9,814 nucleotides of DNA from Methanosarcinales archaeon (lineage in GTDB: Archaea > Halobacteriota > Methanosarcinia > Methanosarcinales > Methanogasteraceae): assembly GCA_030672605.1 (NCBI GenBank), contig DAOVGE010000073.1, positions 1 through 9,814 of the forward strand, read 5' to 3'. Below the pieces are notes generated by a model, which was not told where the DNA came from, ran no database searches, and was given only the letters and a program-made list of their open reading frames with translations. The first letter of the stretch is position 1. Each line of letters opens with the position of its first letter. The translations under genes and the position numbers were made by a program. This document shows, one piece after another, positions 1 through 7,182 of this stretch.

Positions 1-1
1 T

Positions 2-349
2 GACATTCTTGTTGAATATCTTGCACCAACACATTACAGGAGCGTGGCACCTTCTGCTGATATACCCGGCACCGGCATAAACTGCGATTTTTGTAATTGC
101 CAATTTGACCATGAATACACAAGATCAGAGCACATACAACAGGGTTACCAATCAAGAGGTTTATTTAATCTTTGCGCCCTCGCGTCTTTGCGTCTTTGCT
201 TTTTTTTTCTCAAATTCAACGCAATGTCGCAAAGACGCGGAGGGTGTTATCTATATCTTCACGTCTTTCGCGTGGCGTCAACACACCACGGACACATTTG
301 CAAAAAAGCTCAGTTTGTGGCGGTGCGAAGTATAACTTACTTATTGTGA
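2..349 (+). other. Unassigned spacer or possible gene end at window edge
   Basis: One plus-strand frame stays open from the window edge to base 349. Its early part (containing INCDFCNCQFD) has a few Cys residues but no family I recognise. Its later part is only the translation of the inverted repeat at 177-244, so a real gene is unlikely to run to the end of it. On the opposite strand an ATG at 112 opens a frame that leaves the window (starting MVKLAITKIAVYAGAGY), with an AT-rich TTAAATAAA-like stretch about 50 bases upstream but no Shine-Dalgarno. Neither frame can be called. The stretch 1-384 therefore holds no supported gene, only the repeat and promoter-like sequence listed separately. 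Confidence 0.15.
177..244. repeat. Inverted repeat, GCGTCTTTGCG type
   Basis: The left arm (177-192, CCCTCGCGTCTTTGCG) pairs with the right arm (228-244, CGCAAAGACGCGGAGGG) over 16 bp with one bulged base. The loop holds a second CGTCTTTGC copy and a run of T (about 199-208). A diverged CGTCTTTCGCG unit lies just downstream near 262-272. Short GCGTCTTTGCG palindromes of this kind are, to my knowledge, scattered between genes in many environmental genomes. Here the element sits between the window edge and the ATPase promoter, where it could also act as a transcription-stop hairpin. It is clear as a repeat structure; its function is unknown. Confidence 0.7.
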
Positions 350-356
350 GTTCCCA

Positions 357-366
357 CTATAGTATA
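357..366 (+). promoter_or_regulatory. Candidate TATA element for the P-type ATPase
   Basis: CTATAGTATA lies 19-28 bases before the ATG at 385, about the distance from an archaeal TATA box to its transcription start. With no Shine-Dalgarno before the gene, a leaderless or nearly leaderless transcript would fit. A second candidate, TATAACTTA at 331-339, would give a leader of about 25 bases. This is inferred from spacing and composition only. Confidence 0.35.
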
Positions 367-384
367 CCATTACCCGTTGCATCC

Positions 385-3126
385 ATGACACTCATGAACC
401 ATTCCACCGAACCCGACCCGGAGACCGACACTGGCACCAACACTGACACCGACGCAATCCAGGAGGAGCCCGGGTCAGGCGGATTGGGATTAACTGATGA
501 GGAAGCAGTCCGCAAGCTTGCCGAACACGGGAGAAACGAGCTGGAACAACTCGAAAGAGCAACGCCTCTTAAGATTCTTGCAAGCCAGTTCCTGGATTTC
601 ATGCTTCTTTTACTGGTTATTGCGGCAGCCATATCGTTTCTGATTGGCGAACCCCTCGACGGCATCGTGATCACGGGATTCGTTCTCTTCAACGCGATAC
701 TTGGTTTTATCCAGGAATACCGTGCTCAGCGCGCTCTTGAAGCGCTAAAATCCATGATTTCGCCACAGGCACGCGTGATACGGGGCGGTTCCGAAAGGAT
801 GTTGGATGCAGCAGAACTTGTGCCCGGCGATCTGATACTGCTCGCAGCAGGGGACCGTGTGCAGGCGGACGCCACCGTAGCATCAGGGGAACTGCGGATG
901 GACGAGTCCGCACTCACAGGAGAGTCGGTTCCTGTGAACCGCACCGCAGGAGATCTTGTGCAGGCAGGAACCATCGTAACGTACGGACGCGGGATGTGCG
1001 TGGTAACCGAGACCGGGATGAGGACCGCATTCGGCAAGATTGCTGCGATGGTGCAGACAGAGGAGCGAGAGACCCCTCTCCAGAAACGGCTGGGCGAGCT
1101 TGCGAAATATCTCGGGGTCGCTGCGCTCGCAATATGCGTCATAGTCTTCGCAACAGGAGTTATGAGTGGAATTGCGGCGAACACGATGTTTCTTGCATCG
1201 GTCAGTCTCGCTGTTGCCGCAGTTCCGGAAGGGCTGCCCGCTGTTGTCACGATCACGCTTGCGCTCGGTGTGCAGCGCATGGTCAAAAAGAATGCGATCA
1301 TGAGGAAGCTTCAGGCAGTCGAGACGCTGGGCTGCGCAACCATGATCTGTACCGATAAGACCGGCACGCTTACACAGAACGAGATGACCGTGCGGAGGAT
1401 CTACACGGACGATACAATAATTGGGGTCACAGGCGAGGGGTATGCACCATCCGGAGACTTTGAATCGGAAAAAGAGATAAACGACGAATCCGTACGGTTA
1501 ACGCTTGAGATTGGAGCATTGTGCAACGATTCATCCCTGGTACAACGCGGAGACGGAGATGGAGACAAAGACAAAGACGGTGGCTGGAAGATTCTGGGCG
1601 ATCCGACAGAGGGCGCACTGGTTGTTGCGGCAGCAAAGGCGGATATAGACCGGCAGAATCTTGCAAGCCAGTATCCGCGGGTTTCTGAGGTTCCGTTTGA
1701 CTCTGATCGCAAGCAGATGACAACGGTGCACGAGGATTCGCACCAGACGTTCGGCTCTGCGTACGTGGCATGTGTCAAAGGTGCGCCCGATTCGGTTCTC
1801 AAGATGTGCGGACATATCCACAGGGCAGGGGGAATTGTACGGATGACCGCGAATGACATGGATGCGATCAGAAACGCACATCAGGAGATGACTGCGCATG
1901 CGCTTCGTGTGCTCGCACTCGCATACAGACCGCTCGAGGACCTGACTGAACAGACAGAAGAGCACGAACGTGATCTGGTATTCGCGGGCATGGTGGGGAT
2001 GATCGATCCGCCACGTCCCGGTGTTAAGGAGGCGATTGCAACCTGCAGAAAAGCTGGAATCACGACAGTCATGATCACCGGTGACCACAGGGATACTGCA
2101 AGGGCGATTGCGCTTGACCTGGGAATTCTCGACTCAGAACACTCGAAACAGATATTAACAGGATCTGATCTGGACGCTGGAACCGGGGATGGTGTGGGTG
2201 ATGGAACAGGAGATGGAGGGGGAGATAGAACGGAGGGGGTGGCGGGCTGGGATGCACTGGTCTATGCGAGAACCTCGCCAGCGCATAAGGTGCAGATCAT
2301 AAAAGCACTGCAGGACCGAGGCAAGATCGTGGCGATGACCGGTGACGGCGTGAACGACGCACCAGCGCTCAAGATGGCAGACATCGGCGTTGCGATGGGG
2401 GTCACAGGAACCGACGTGGCAAAAGAAGCAGCAGACATGGTCTTAACAGACGATAACTTCGTCTCGATCACGCACGCAGTCGAAGAAGGCAGAGGCATCT
2501 ACGACAACATCAAAAAATTCATCAGATTCCAGTTATCCACCAACATCGGCGCAATACTGACTATCTTCACAGGACTGCTCCTCTTCCAATCGCTGCCACT
2601 CGCACCACTACAGATACTCTTCGTAAACCTGCTGATGGACGGTCCGCCCGCGCTCTCGCTCTCAATGGAACCGTACCACCAGACCATGAACCGCCCGCCA
2701 AGAGACCCGGACGAGTCGATCATAACAGGGGATGTGTTGAAATTCATATCAGGGGCAGGACTACTGATGTTTCTTGGAACTATCCTTGTATTCTGGTATG
2801 CGCTCTCGCACGGATACGATGAAAAATACGCATGCACGCTTGCATTCACAACCTTCGTCTTCTTCCAGCTATTCAACGCGTTCAACTGCCGGTCGGAACG
2901 GTATCCGCTGAGCACAATCGGGGTCTTCTCGAACCGTTACCTGGTCGGTGCGGTTCTCATGTGCGCCATGTTGCAGTTGTGCATCCTGTACATCCCATCT
3001 CTGCAGTCAGTCTTCGACACGGTCCCGCTGCATCCGCATGACTGGGCAATTGTGCTCGCGGTCTCTGCGATGGTCTTTGTGGTTGTTGAGGGCGCAAAGG
3101 TGGTGTCGTCGTGGCGAGCGCGATGA
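385..3126 (+). CDS. P2-type cation-transporting ATPase (Ca2+/Mn2+ SPCA/PMR1-like)
   Basis: This 913-residue membrane pump uses ATP to move a cation across the cytoplasmic membrane. Visible parts are the N-terminal cation-ATPase domain (about 28-70), the actuator TGES loop (178-181), membrane helix 4 PEGLP (281-285), the phosphorylation site DKTGTLT with Asp324, the nucleotide-site KGAPD (465-469), TGD (565-567) and the hinge GDGVNDAP (653-660), followed by six C-terminal helices, ten in all. Helix 6 reads VNLLMDGPPALS with Asn748 and Asp752, as in SPCA/PMR1 pumps. Helix 5 has Asn720 but Ala723 where two-site SERCA pumps carry Glu, so a single Ca2+/Mn2+ site is likely. Length is normal for the family. 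Two Asp/Gly-rich tracts (388-399 and 597-614) and a Thr/Asp-rich N-terminus are unusual. The ATG at 385 is chosen because the frame before it runs through the inverted repeat; ATG 394 is the alternative. Ion specificity is inferred, and Na+ or H+ cannot be excluded. Confidence 0.95.
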   Translation: MTLMNHSTEPDPETDTGTNTDTDAIQEEPGSGGLGLTDEEAVRKLAEHGRNELEQLERATPLKILASQFLDFMLLLLVIAAAISFLIGEPLDGIVITGFVLFNAILGFIQEYRAQRALEALKSMISPQARVIRGGSERMLDAAELVPGDLILLAAGDRVQADATVASGELRMDESALTGESVPVNRTAGDLVQAGTIVTYGRGMCVVTETGMRTAFGKIAAMVQTEERETPLQKRLGELAKYLGVAALAICVIVFATGVMSGIAANTMFLASVSLAVAAVPEGLPAVVTITLALGVQRMVKKNAIMRKLQAVETLGCATMICTDKTGTLTQNEMTVRRIYTDDTIIGVTGEGYAPSGDFESEKEINDESVRLTLEIGALCNDSSLVQRGDGDGDKDKDGGWKILGDPTEGALVVAAAKADIDRQNLASQYPRVSEVPFDSDRKQMTTVHEDSHQTFGSAYVACVKGAPDSVLKMCGHIHRAGGIVRMTANDMDAIRNAHQEMTAHALRVLALAYRPLEDLTEQTEEHERDLVFAGMVGMIDPPRPGVKEAIATCRKAGITTVMITGDHRDTARAIALDLGILDSEHSKQILTGSDLDAGTGDGVGDGTGDGGGDRTEGVAGWDALVYARTSPAHKVQIIKALQDRGKIVAMTGDGVNDAPALKMADIGVAMGVTGTDVAKEAADMVLTDDNFVSITHAVEEGRGIYDNIKKFIRFQLSTNIGAILTIFTGLLLFQSLPLAPLQILFVNLLMDGPPALSLSMEPYHQTMNRPPRDPDESIITGDVLKFISGAGLLMFLGTILVFWYALSHGYDEKYACTLAFTTFVFFQLFNAFNCRSERYPLSTIGVFSNRYLVGAVLMCAMLQLCILYIPSLQSVFDTVPLHPHDWAIVLAVSAMVFVVVEGAKVVSSWRAR
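2173..2226 (+). repeat. Gly-Asp coding repeat inside the ATPase gene
   Basis: Imperfect GGNGAT/GGNGTG units encode residues 597-614 (tract beginning DAGTGDGVGDGTGDG). In relatives this stretch of the phosphorylation domain, just before the ARTSP-type motif, is usually an ordinary helix rich in charged residues. The same DNA has several runs of three or more G (2185-2188, 2196-2198, 2218-2222, 2235-2239, 2244-2246). A shorter GAC/GAT tract at 1546-1587 encodes residues 388-401 (RGDGDGDKDKDGGW). Confidence 0.7.
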
Positions 3127-3217
3127 CGGGCTTTTTTGCGGGGATTTTGTAGCGGAAATTTATCGGTAGTATCCGGAAACACACGTGACCAACCACATCT
3201 CATTCATACACCCCATA

Positions 3218-3240
3218 GCAGAATGCATCAGATATCTGCT
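3218..3240. promoter_or_regulatory. Palindrome upstream of the antitoxin-like gene
   Basis: A perfect palindrome CAGATATCTG (3229-3238) overlaps a wider AGCAGA/TCTGCT pair (3218-3223 with 3235-3240), about 90 bases before the small gene at 3327. Genes of antitoxin type are often self-regulated through such palindromes, but nothing else supports an operator here. The remaining spacer holds a T-run just after the ATPase stop (3132-3137), which may end its transcript, and an AATTTATC stretch near 3157-3164 that could be a weak TATA box. Confidence 0.2.
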
Positions 3241-3311
3241 GTCGAGAGGTGCCCCATGCACAGCTACATGCTGCCCCGAAAAGGTTATGCGCCATTCGAC
3301 ACACATTGTTT

Positions 3312-3317
3312 GAGGAG
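3312..3317 (+). promoter_or_regulatory. Shine-Dalgarno that decides the start at 3327
   Basis: GAGGAG directly abuts an ATG at 3318, which leaves no spacing for that codon, but stands 9 bases before the in-frame ATG at 3327. The second ATG is therefore the more likely start. Confidence 0.55.
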
Positions 3318-3326
3318 ATGAATCTG

Positions 3327-3539
3327 ATGGATGTCAAAGTAGAGATCATTAAGCAACTCGAAGTTTTGCCTTATGACCGGCAATGCCGCGTGCTAGATTT
3401 TACCAGAACGCTTGTAAAGACGGTTCAGGCAGGAAGTTCAGGCAGTCAACTTCTCCGCTTTGCCGGTACTATCAGGGCAGACGATCTGCAGGTCATGGAG
3501 CGAGCGATCGAAGACTACTGTGAAAGAATTGATATTTGA
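3327..3539 (+). CDS. Small antitoxin-like protein, toxin partner not seen
   Basis: This soluble 70-residue protein begins MDVKVEIIKQLEVLPYD and ends in a helix AIEDYCERIDI. The layout matches short antitoxins common in archaea and cyanobacteria: an N-terminal helix with 'LP..RQ..VLDF', a Gly/Ser linker, then '(F)AG.I...DL..M..AIE..CE.ID', often finishing in an EW that is absent here. In such pairs the partner is usually a PIN-domain nuclease directly downstream. Here the next gene lies on the other strand 13 bases away, so the protein is an orphan or its toxin has been lost. The start is set by the GAGGAG at 3312-3317. Family placement is by pattern memory and is not certain. It could simply be an uncharacterised small protein. 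Confidence 0.6.
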   Translation: MDVKVEIIKQLEVLPYDRQCRVLDFTRTLVKTVQAGSSGSQLLRFAGTIRADDLQVMERAIEDYCERIDI

Positions 3540-3552
3540 TGTGCAGCGTGAA

Positions 3553-4476
3553 TTATGGTTCAGTGGATGGGTTCGGATTCGCCTCAAAATACCGTTTGTC
3601 CCCGTGCACCGTCTCAATGACCACGCCCTGCTCTATAAGTTCCCGCAAATACTTCGCCGCCTCATTCCGGTGCATCCCAAGCAAGCCAGCGATCTGATCC
3701 AACGTAAGCGGTCTCCGTTCTAAAAGCGGCAGGATATCCGCACGGACCTCGATTCGCTTCTCCGCGATGATCTCGACATCAAAATTGCCGCCAAACGCCC
3801 CTCGTATCCGAATCATCTCATCCTCGTCCACAGGTCCAACATCCGCACGTGGTGGTCGCACAACAGTATTTAACTGAACCCGGTCAGGATCGATTATGGC
3901 GATTGCGTCCGACAGAGCCGTTATTTCATCAGTTCTGTCGTTTACACCCCTAACAAACATGATCTCAAGCCAGAACTCACCTTCAAACGTCTCCCGAAAT
4001 ATCCTGAGCCCTTCGATGATCTGATCCACTGAAAGACTCTCATGCGGTTGATCCACAGCACGAAATATGGGGGTGGTGGCAGCATCCAGCGATGGCAGCA
4101 CGATATCAGCGTTTGAGAGGTCGCCCCTCACATCTTCTCGAAATAAGAGTGATCCGTTGGTTATCACCGCAACAGGGATATCGGTCATCGTCTTGATCGT
4201 ATCGATCATCTCACCAATACCCGAATGGAGCGTTGGCTCCCCTGATCCGGCAAAAGTGATATAATCTACGTCCCCATTCCCCTCTGATAAGAAATCCCGT
4301 AACTCATCCAGGATCAAATCTTTCGCAATATACTCCCGCCTCTGCACAGTCTTGTTTGTGGTTCGTCCGAGCTGGCAGTAGATGCAATCGAATGTACAGG
4401 TCTTGTACGGCGTGATATCCAGACCAAGTGATCTCCCGAGCCTGCGGGATGGTACCGGACCGAACAGGTGACTCAT
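3553..4476 (-). CDS. Radical SAM protein, COG0731 type, with C-terminal winged helix
   Basis: This 307-residue iron-sulfur enzyme of unknown substrate should cleave S-adenosylmethionine to form a radical. The N-terminus carries FGPVPSRRLGRSLG (5-18), a hallmark of the COG0731 group, followed by the cluster motif Cys27-X3-Cys31-X2-Cys34 (CTFDCIYC) and a GSGEPTLH loop that corresponds to the SAM-contacting GGEP motif. Residues from about 254 form a winged-helix domain (LTLDQIAGLLGMHRNEAAKYL, 257-277), which suggests nucleic-acid contact or self-regulation. The group is often labelled as wyosine-synthase-like, but true TYW1 enzymes have a different N-terminus, so that label should not be taken as function. 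The gene starts one base after the stop of the MBL gene and probably relies on coupled translation. ATG 4476 is preferred over 4503 because family members begin MSxLFGPVPSRR. Confidence 0.9.
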   Translation of the reverse strand: MSHLFGPVPSRRLGRSLGLDITPYKTCTFDCIYCQLGRTTNKTVQRREYIAKDLILDELRDFLSEGNGDVDYITFAGSGEPTLHSGIGEMIDTIKTMTDIPVAVITNGSLLFREDVRGDLSNADIVLPSLDAATTPIFRAVDQPHESLSVDQIIEGLRIFRETFEGEFWLEIMFVRGVNDRTDEITALSDAIAIIDPDRVQLNTVVRPPRADVGPVDEDEMIRIRGAFGGNFDVEIIAEKRIEVRADILPLLERRPLTLDQIAGLLGMHRNEAAKYLRELIEQGVVIETVHGDKRYFEANPNPSTEP

Positions 4477-4477
4477 A

Positions 4478-5146
4478 CTACTCAAAGGTAAACACCCTAC
4501 CAACGCCGTTCTTATGGTATGTATCCGGGAATTGCGAGACGATCTCGCTTAGATGCTGGGTGCAGTGGCACGGAGAGAGGAACTCCACGCCATTCAGCAG
4601 GTGATACTCGCTAAATCCATGAAATCCCCCTATGATTCCGTATATATTCCCAAATCCGGATGCTGCGTCCATGATCTCCCCGATTCCAGGGTGTGCACAT
4701 CCTGTGAGTACGATCACACCGTTCGCAGTTTTAAGCACCAGCGATTGCTCCTTTATGGATGTGCCGAGTTCTCCTGTGGTATACACCCGATCGCATATCT
4801 CTGCTGGTCCGTGTACCTCTGTCACTGGATTTTTGATCTTGTTCTTAAACGACTCCGAGAATGACGCCAGCAGATGGATCTCAGAATCGCGGTTCGTCGT
4901 GAGAAGGTCGGACAAGCCCCCTGTGTGGTCCCAGTGTTCGTGCGATAGCACAATCATTGTAGGGTCTTCGGGGTCAATTCCCAGTCGTTCCATGTTGTGC
5001 AGCAAAATCGATCCGTCCCCGCCGGTGTCAAAGAGTATCCGCTCACCGGATACCTCTATTAAGCAGGAGAACCCCCATTCACTCATAAGTCCTGTTGCAG
5101 ATGCCTCAGGATATATCTCGTTATCATAGACTGTTGTGATCTTCAT
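4478..5146 (-). CDS. MBL-fold metallohydrolase, COG1237 type
   Basis: This 222-residue soluble metallo-beta-lactamase-fold protein has metal-binding motif SHEHWDHTGG (His69, His71, Asp73, His74), then GCAHPG with His152 and a late GGFHG with His176. The fold motif LFDTGGDG (38-45) is also intact. The COG1237 family includes archaeal 7,8-dihydropterin-6-methyl-4-(ribofuranosyl)aminobenzene-5'-phosphate synthase of methanopterin synthesis, but also many paralogues of unknown role. At 222 residues this copy is somewhat shorter than the pterin synthases I know, so the substrate is left open. A strong GGAGG stands 7 bases before the ATG. The next gene, the radical SAM protein, follows after a single base, so the two form an operon and probably act in one pathway. 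In some anaerobes such pairs occur near nitrogenase-cofactor-like genes, but none is visible here. Confidence 0.88.
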   Translation of the reverse strand: MKITTVYDNEIYPEASATGLMSEWGFSCLIEVSGERILFDTGGDGSILLHNMERLGIDPEDPTMIVLSHEHWDHTGGLSDLLTTNRDSEIHLLASFSESFKNKIKNPVTEVHGPAEICDRVYTTGELGTSIKEQSLVLKTANGVIVLTGCAHPGIGEIMDAASGFGNIYGIIGGFHGFSEYHLLNGVEFLSPCHCTQHLSEIVSQFPDTYHKNGVGRVFTFE

Positions 5147-5153
5147 GTGACTT

Positions 5154-5158
5154 CCTCC
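5154..5158 (-). promoter_or_regulatory. Shine-Dalgarno of the MBL gene
   Basis: Read on the minus strand this is GGAGG inside GGGGAGGAAG, 7 bases before the ATG at 5146. It is the strongest ribosome-binding site among the minus-strand genes and confirms the start. Confidence 0.75.
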
Positions 5159-5343
5159 CCGCCCTCACAGACGGAGCTTCGTGATTCATTGATCTAACAG
5201 TGCATGCTCAATAACTTGTGGTTTAATACGTGGATGTCCATACAATATTGCGTAAGCACTATCGAACCATCCCTGACAAGTTCAGAGACTTTCCATTATT
5301 TTCTGGAACGCGAAAAATTGCGGTGCCTACTCACAACTTCAGC

Positions 5344-5396
5344 ATTCGTGAGATTCGTAAATTCATATCATTCGTGTTAAATCCACGAATAACACG
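5344..5396. repeat. Repeat element, ATTCGTG type
   Basis: ATTCGTG occurs at 5344-5350, a shortened ATTCGT at 5353-5358, ATTCGTG again at 5370-5376, and its reverse complement CACGAAT at 5384-5390. The last two make a perfect 7-bp stem with a 7-base loop. CGTGTT (5373-5378) can pair instead with AACACG (5391-5396), so two alternative hairpins exist. The element resembles small palindromic repeats found between genes in environmental genomes and is unrelated in sequence to the one at 177-244. Confidence 0.6.
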
Positions 5397-5699
5397 TTTG
5401 GGCAAATAACGTGAATCTAATTGCATAAAAATTTGCTCGCAATTCTTTTTGATCCCATCTAACCAGAAGAACTTAGAAACACGCATGACATGCTTTCGCA
5501 GTGCCTATACTGCCAATGAAAAAGCGGTTTTCAGAACTGCGGCTGCCGCCACTGTTTTTGAGACTTCTACGTACCAAGTCTCTAGTTTTTCGGCACTTCC
5601 TGAAGGCAACTTGTTCGGTATCGGATCAATGTCTCTGGCGTAATCATTGTGCAGTCCGGCGAATTGAAGAATCTCCAAAAAACCAGAATTCAGGCGTCT

Positions 5700-7181
5700 T
5701 TATCTCCTGCGCATCGCCTCGGGAATGTACCTGACGACATCGGTTGCAAGCAGCCCGCATCCGAACTCCGAGGACGCGAGATCGCCCGCACTCCCTGCTA
5801 TAAACGCACCTGCCGAAGCAGCGGCAGCCGCACCGTTTCTCGCAAAGATCGCTCCGACTACGCCCGCGAGCACATCGCCTGTGCCGCCGACAGTCATCCC
5901 TGCATTTCCTGTGTGATTCGTCCGGATCTCCTTTCCGTCCGATATGATGTCGATATGTCCCTTGAGAACTGTAACAACACTGTTTCTTGCGGAAAAGTCC
6001 CTCACAAGTTCGCATTGCTCGTCAAAGTCCGCTACCACCGCTCCGCCCAGCAGTTGAAATTCGCGGGCATGCGGAGTTATGATCGGCGCAACCTCCCGAT
6101 TTAGGGGCGGACTCGTAATCGCATGCAGCGCATCGGCATCGATTACGAACCGTGCGCTGGGGTTCGACTCGACTATCTCTGATGCCGTCTGCAGGGTCTC
6201 ACTCTTGCGTCCGAGCCCCATCCCGATCACAACGACGTCGTGCCTCTGAATCAGCGCACCTATCGCATCCAGATCATCGCGCACCAGATAATCCCTGGAT
6301 AATGCGTTAACGATCAAGTCCGGCGAGAAACCCGCGATCACGGCAGCAGAACTCCGCGGTGCTGCAACCGTCACCCAGTCGGTGCCTGCTCGCAGTGCTG
6401 CGAGTGCGGCAAGCGCAGGCGCACCAGTGAACGCGCCGCCCCCGATTACGAGCACCCGCCCGTTGTCGCCTTTGTGCGACTTTGGGAATCGTTCAGGCGG
6501 CAGGTCTCCGGTGCCGATGATCCGTTCAGCCCTCTCGGGAATCCCGATATCAGCGACCACAATCTCGCCTGTGACCTCGGGATTTTTGGAGAGTCCTTCC
6601 TTTGTCCGATGAAATGTTATCGTGAGGTCTGCATGCACAGACTTCTCAAAATGGTCCGGACCAGATCCGGATGGAACATCTACAGAGACGACGAACGCAC
6701 CGGACGCATTGATCAGGTCAATTGCGCTTGATACCGGCTCACGAACGCTTCCATGCACACCTGTTCCGAGCATCGCATCGATCACAACATCAGCGCGGAG
6801 GTCTTGCAGTTCCGATAGTTCGGATGAGTCCCTAATCTCGCGAAGATCTGCGCCGAGACTCTCCAGTATCTGCCAGTTCCGACGCGCCTCGTCGGTTGCG
6901 ATATTGCGGGCACGCCCGAGCAGGAGTACTCTGGGATTATAATTTAGAAGATGTCGTGCCGCAACAAACCCGTCGCCGCCGTTGTTGCCTGTGCCCGCAA
7001 TGATTGCAATTTTGCTCTGTCCCTGCGTGAGCTGTGCGAACCGTGCGCGAACCTCACGTGCAACAGATGCGCCAGCGTTCTCCATCAGTTGTAGGGGGAT
7101 TAACCCGACATCACTACAATTGACGTCGATTCTGCGCATCTCAGACGCGGTGACTCCGGTTTCGTTCTTCATATCATACAT
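5700..7181 (-). CDS. nnr: Bifunctional NAD(P)H-hydrate repair enzyme (epimerase + ADP/ATP-dependent dehydratase)
   Basis: This 493-residue cytoplasmic metabolite-repair enzyme restores damaged NADH and NADPH hydrates. The N-terminal YjeF_N epimerase domain (about 1-215) shows EMRRID, LMENAG, GTGNNGGDGFVAARHL (63-78), DAMLGTG with Asp135 and VDVPSG (167-172). The C-terminal ribokinase-like dehydratase domain (about 230-490) shows GGGAFTGAPALAALAALRAG, ITPHAREF, VLKGH and the phosphate-site NAGMTVGGTGDVLAG with catalytic Asp436. The length is usual for the fused form found in many archaea and bacteria. The ATG at 7181 follows the rpoK stop after one base. ATG 7172, preceded by GTGAT at a 9-base spacing, is an equally possible start; 7226 would overlap rpoK and is less likely. 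Co-transcription with an RNA polymerase subunit gene suggests constitutive expression. Confidence 0.95.
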   Translation of the reverse strand: MYDMKNETGVTASEMRRIDVNCSDVGLIPLQLMENAGASVAREVRARFAQLTQGQSKIAIIAGTGNNGGDGFVAARHLLNYNPRVLLLGRARNIATDEARRNWQILESLGADLREIRDSSELSELQDLRADVVIDAMLGTGVHGSVREPVSSAIDLINASGAFVVSVDVPSGSGPDHFEKSVHADLTITFHRTKEGLSKNPEVTGEIVVADIGIPERAERIIGTGDLPPERFPKSHKGDNGRVLVIGGGAFTGAPALAALAALRAGTDWVTVAAPRSSAAVIAGFSPDLIVNALSRDYLVRDDLDAIGALIQRHDVVVIGMGLGRKSETLQTASEIVESNPSARFVIDADALHAITSPPLNREVAPIITPHAREFQLLGGAVVADFDEQCELVRDFSARNSVVTVLKGHIDIISDGKEIRTNHTGNAGMTVGGTGDVLAGVVGAIFARNGAAAAASAGAFIAGSAGDLASSEFGCGLLATDVVRYIPEAMRRR

Positions 7182-7182
7182 A

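Larger units (their letters stand above)
5147..5699. other. Intergenic region without a supported gene
   Basis: This AT-richer spacer lies upstream of the MBL gene and downstream of nnr. It holds the MBL ribosome site, a possible minus-strand TATA element (TATTAAA near 5223-5229), the ATTCGTG repeat at 5344-5396, and a run of A at 5677-5682 that reads as T on the minus strand shortly after the nnr stop and may end that transcript. Short frames on the plus strand (for example 5449-5643) have no Shine-Dalgarno and no family resemblance and are left out. Confidence 0.6.

Noticed and set aside
177..272. Clustered CGTCTTTGCG units as a CRISPR array
   Set aside because: Units are short, uneven in spacing and inverted, with no constant-length spacers.
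1546..1587. EF-hand calcium site in the ATPase nucleotide domain
   Set aside because: Spacing of Asp residues resembles a DxDxDG loop, but there are no flanking helices or the final Glu, so it is treated as a low-complexity insertion.
3460..3723. Toxin gene overlapping the antitoxin-like gene
   Set aside because: The frame has no PIN or RelE features and runs antisense to the radical SAM gene.
4632..5129. Plus-strand frame of 165 codons opposite the MBL gene
   Set aside because: It mirrors a gene with a complete metal-binding motif set and shows no protein features of its own.
5449..5643. Small plus-strand gene in the nnr/MBL spacer
   Set aside because: No ribosome site, no similarity to a known family, and it starts inside AT-rich repeat-bearing DNA.
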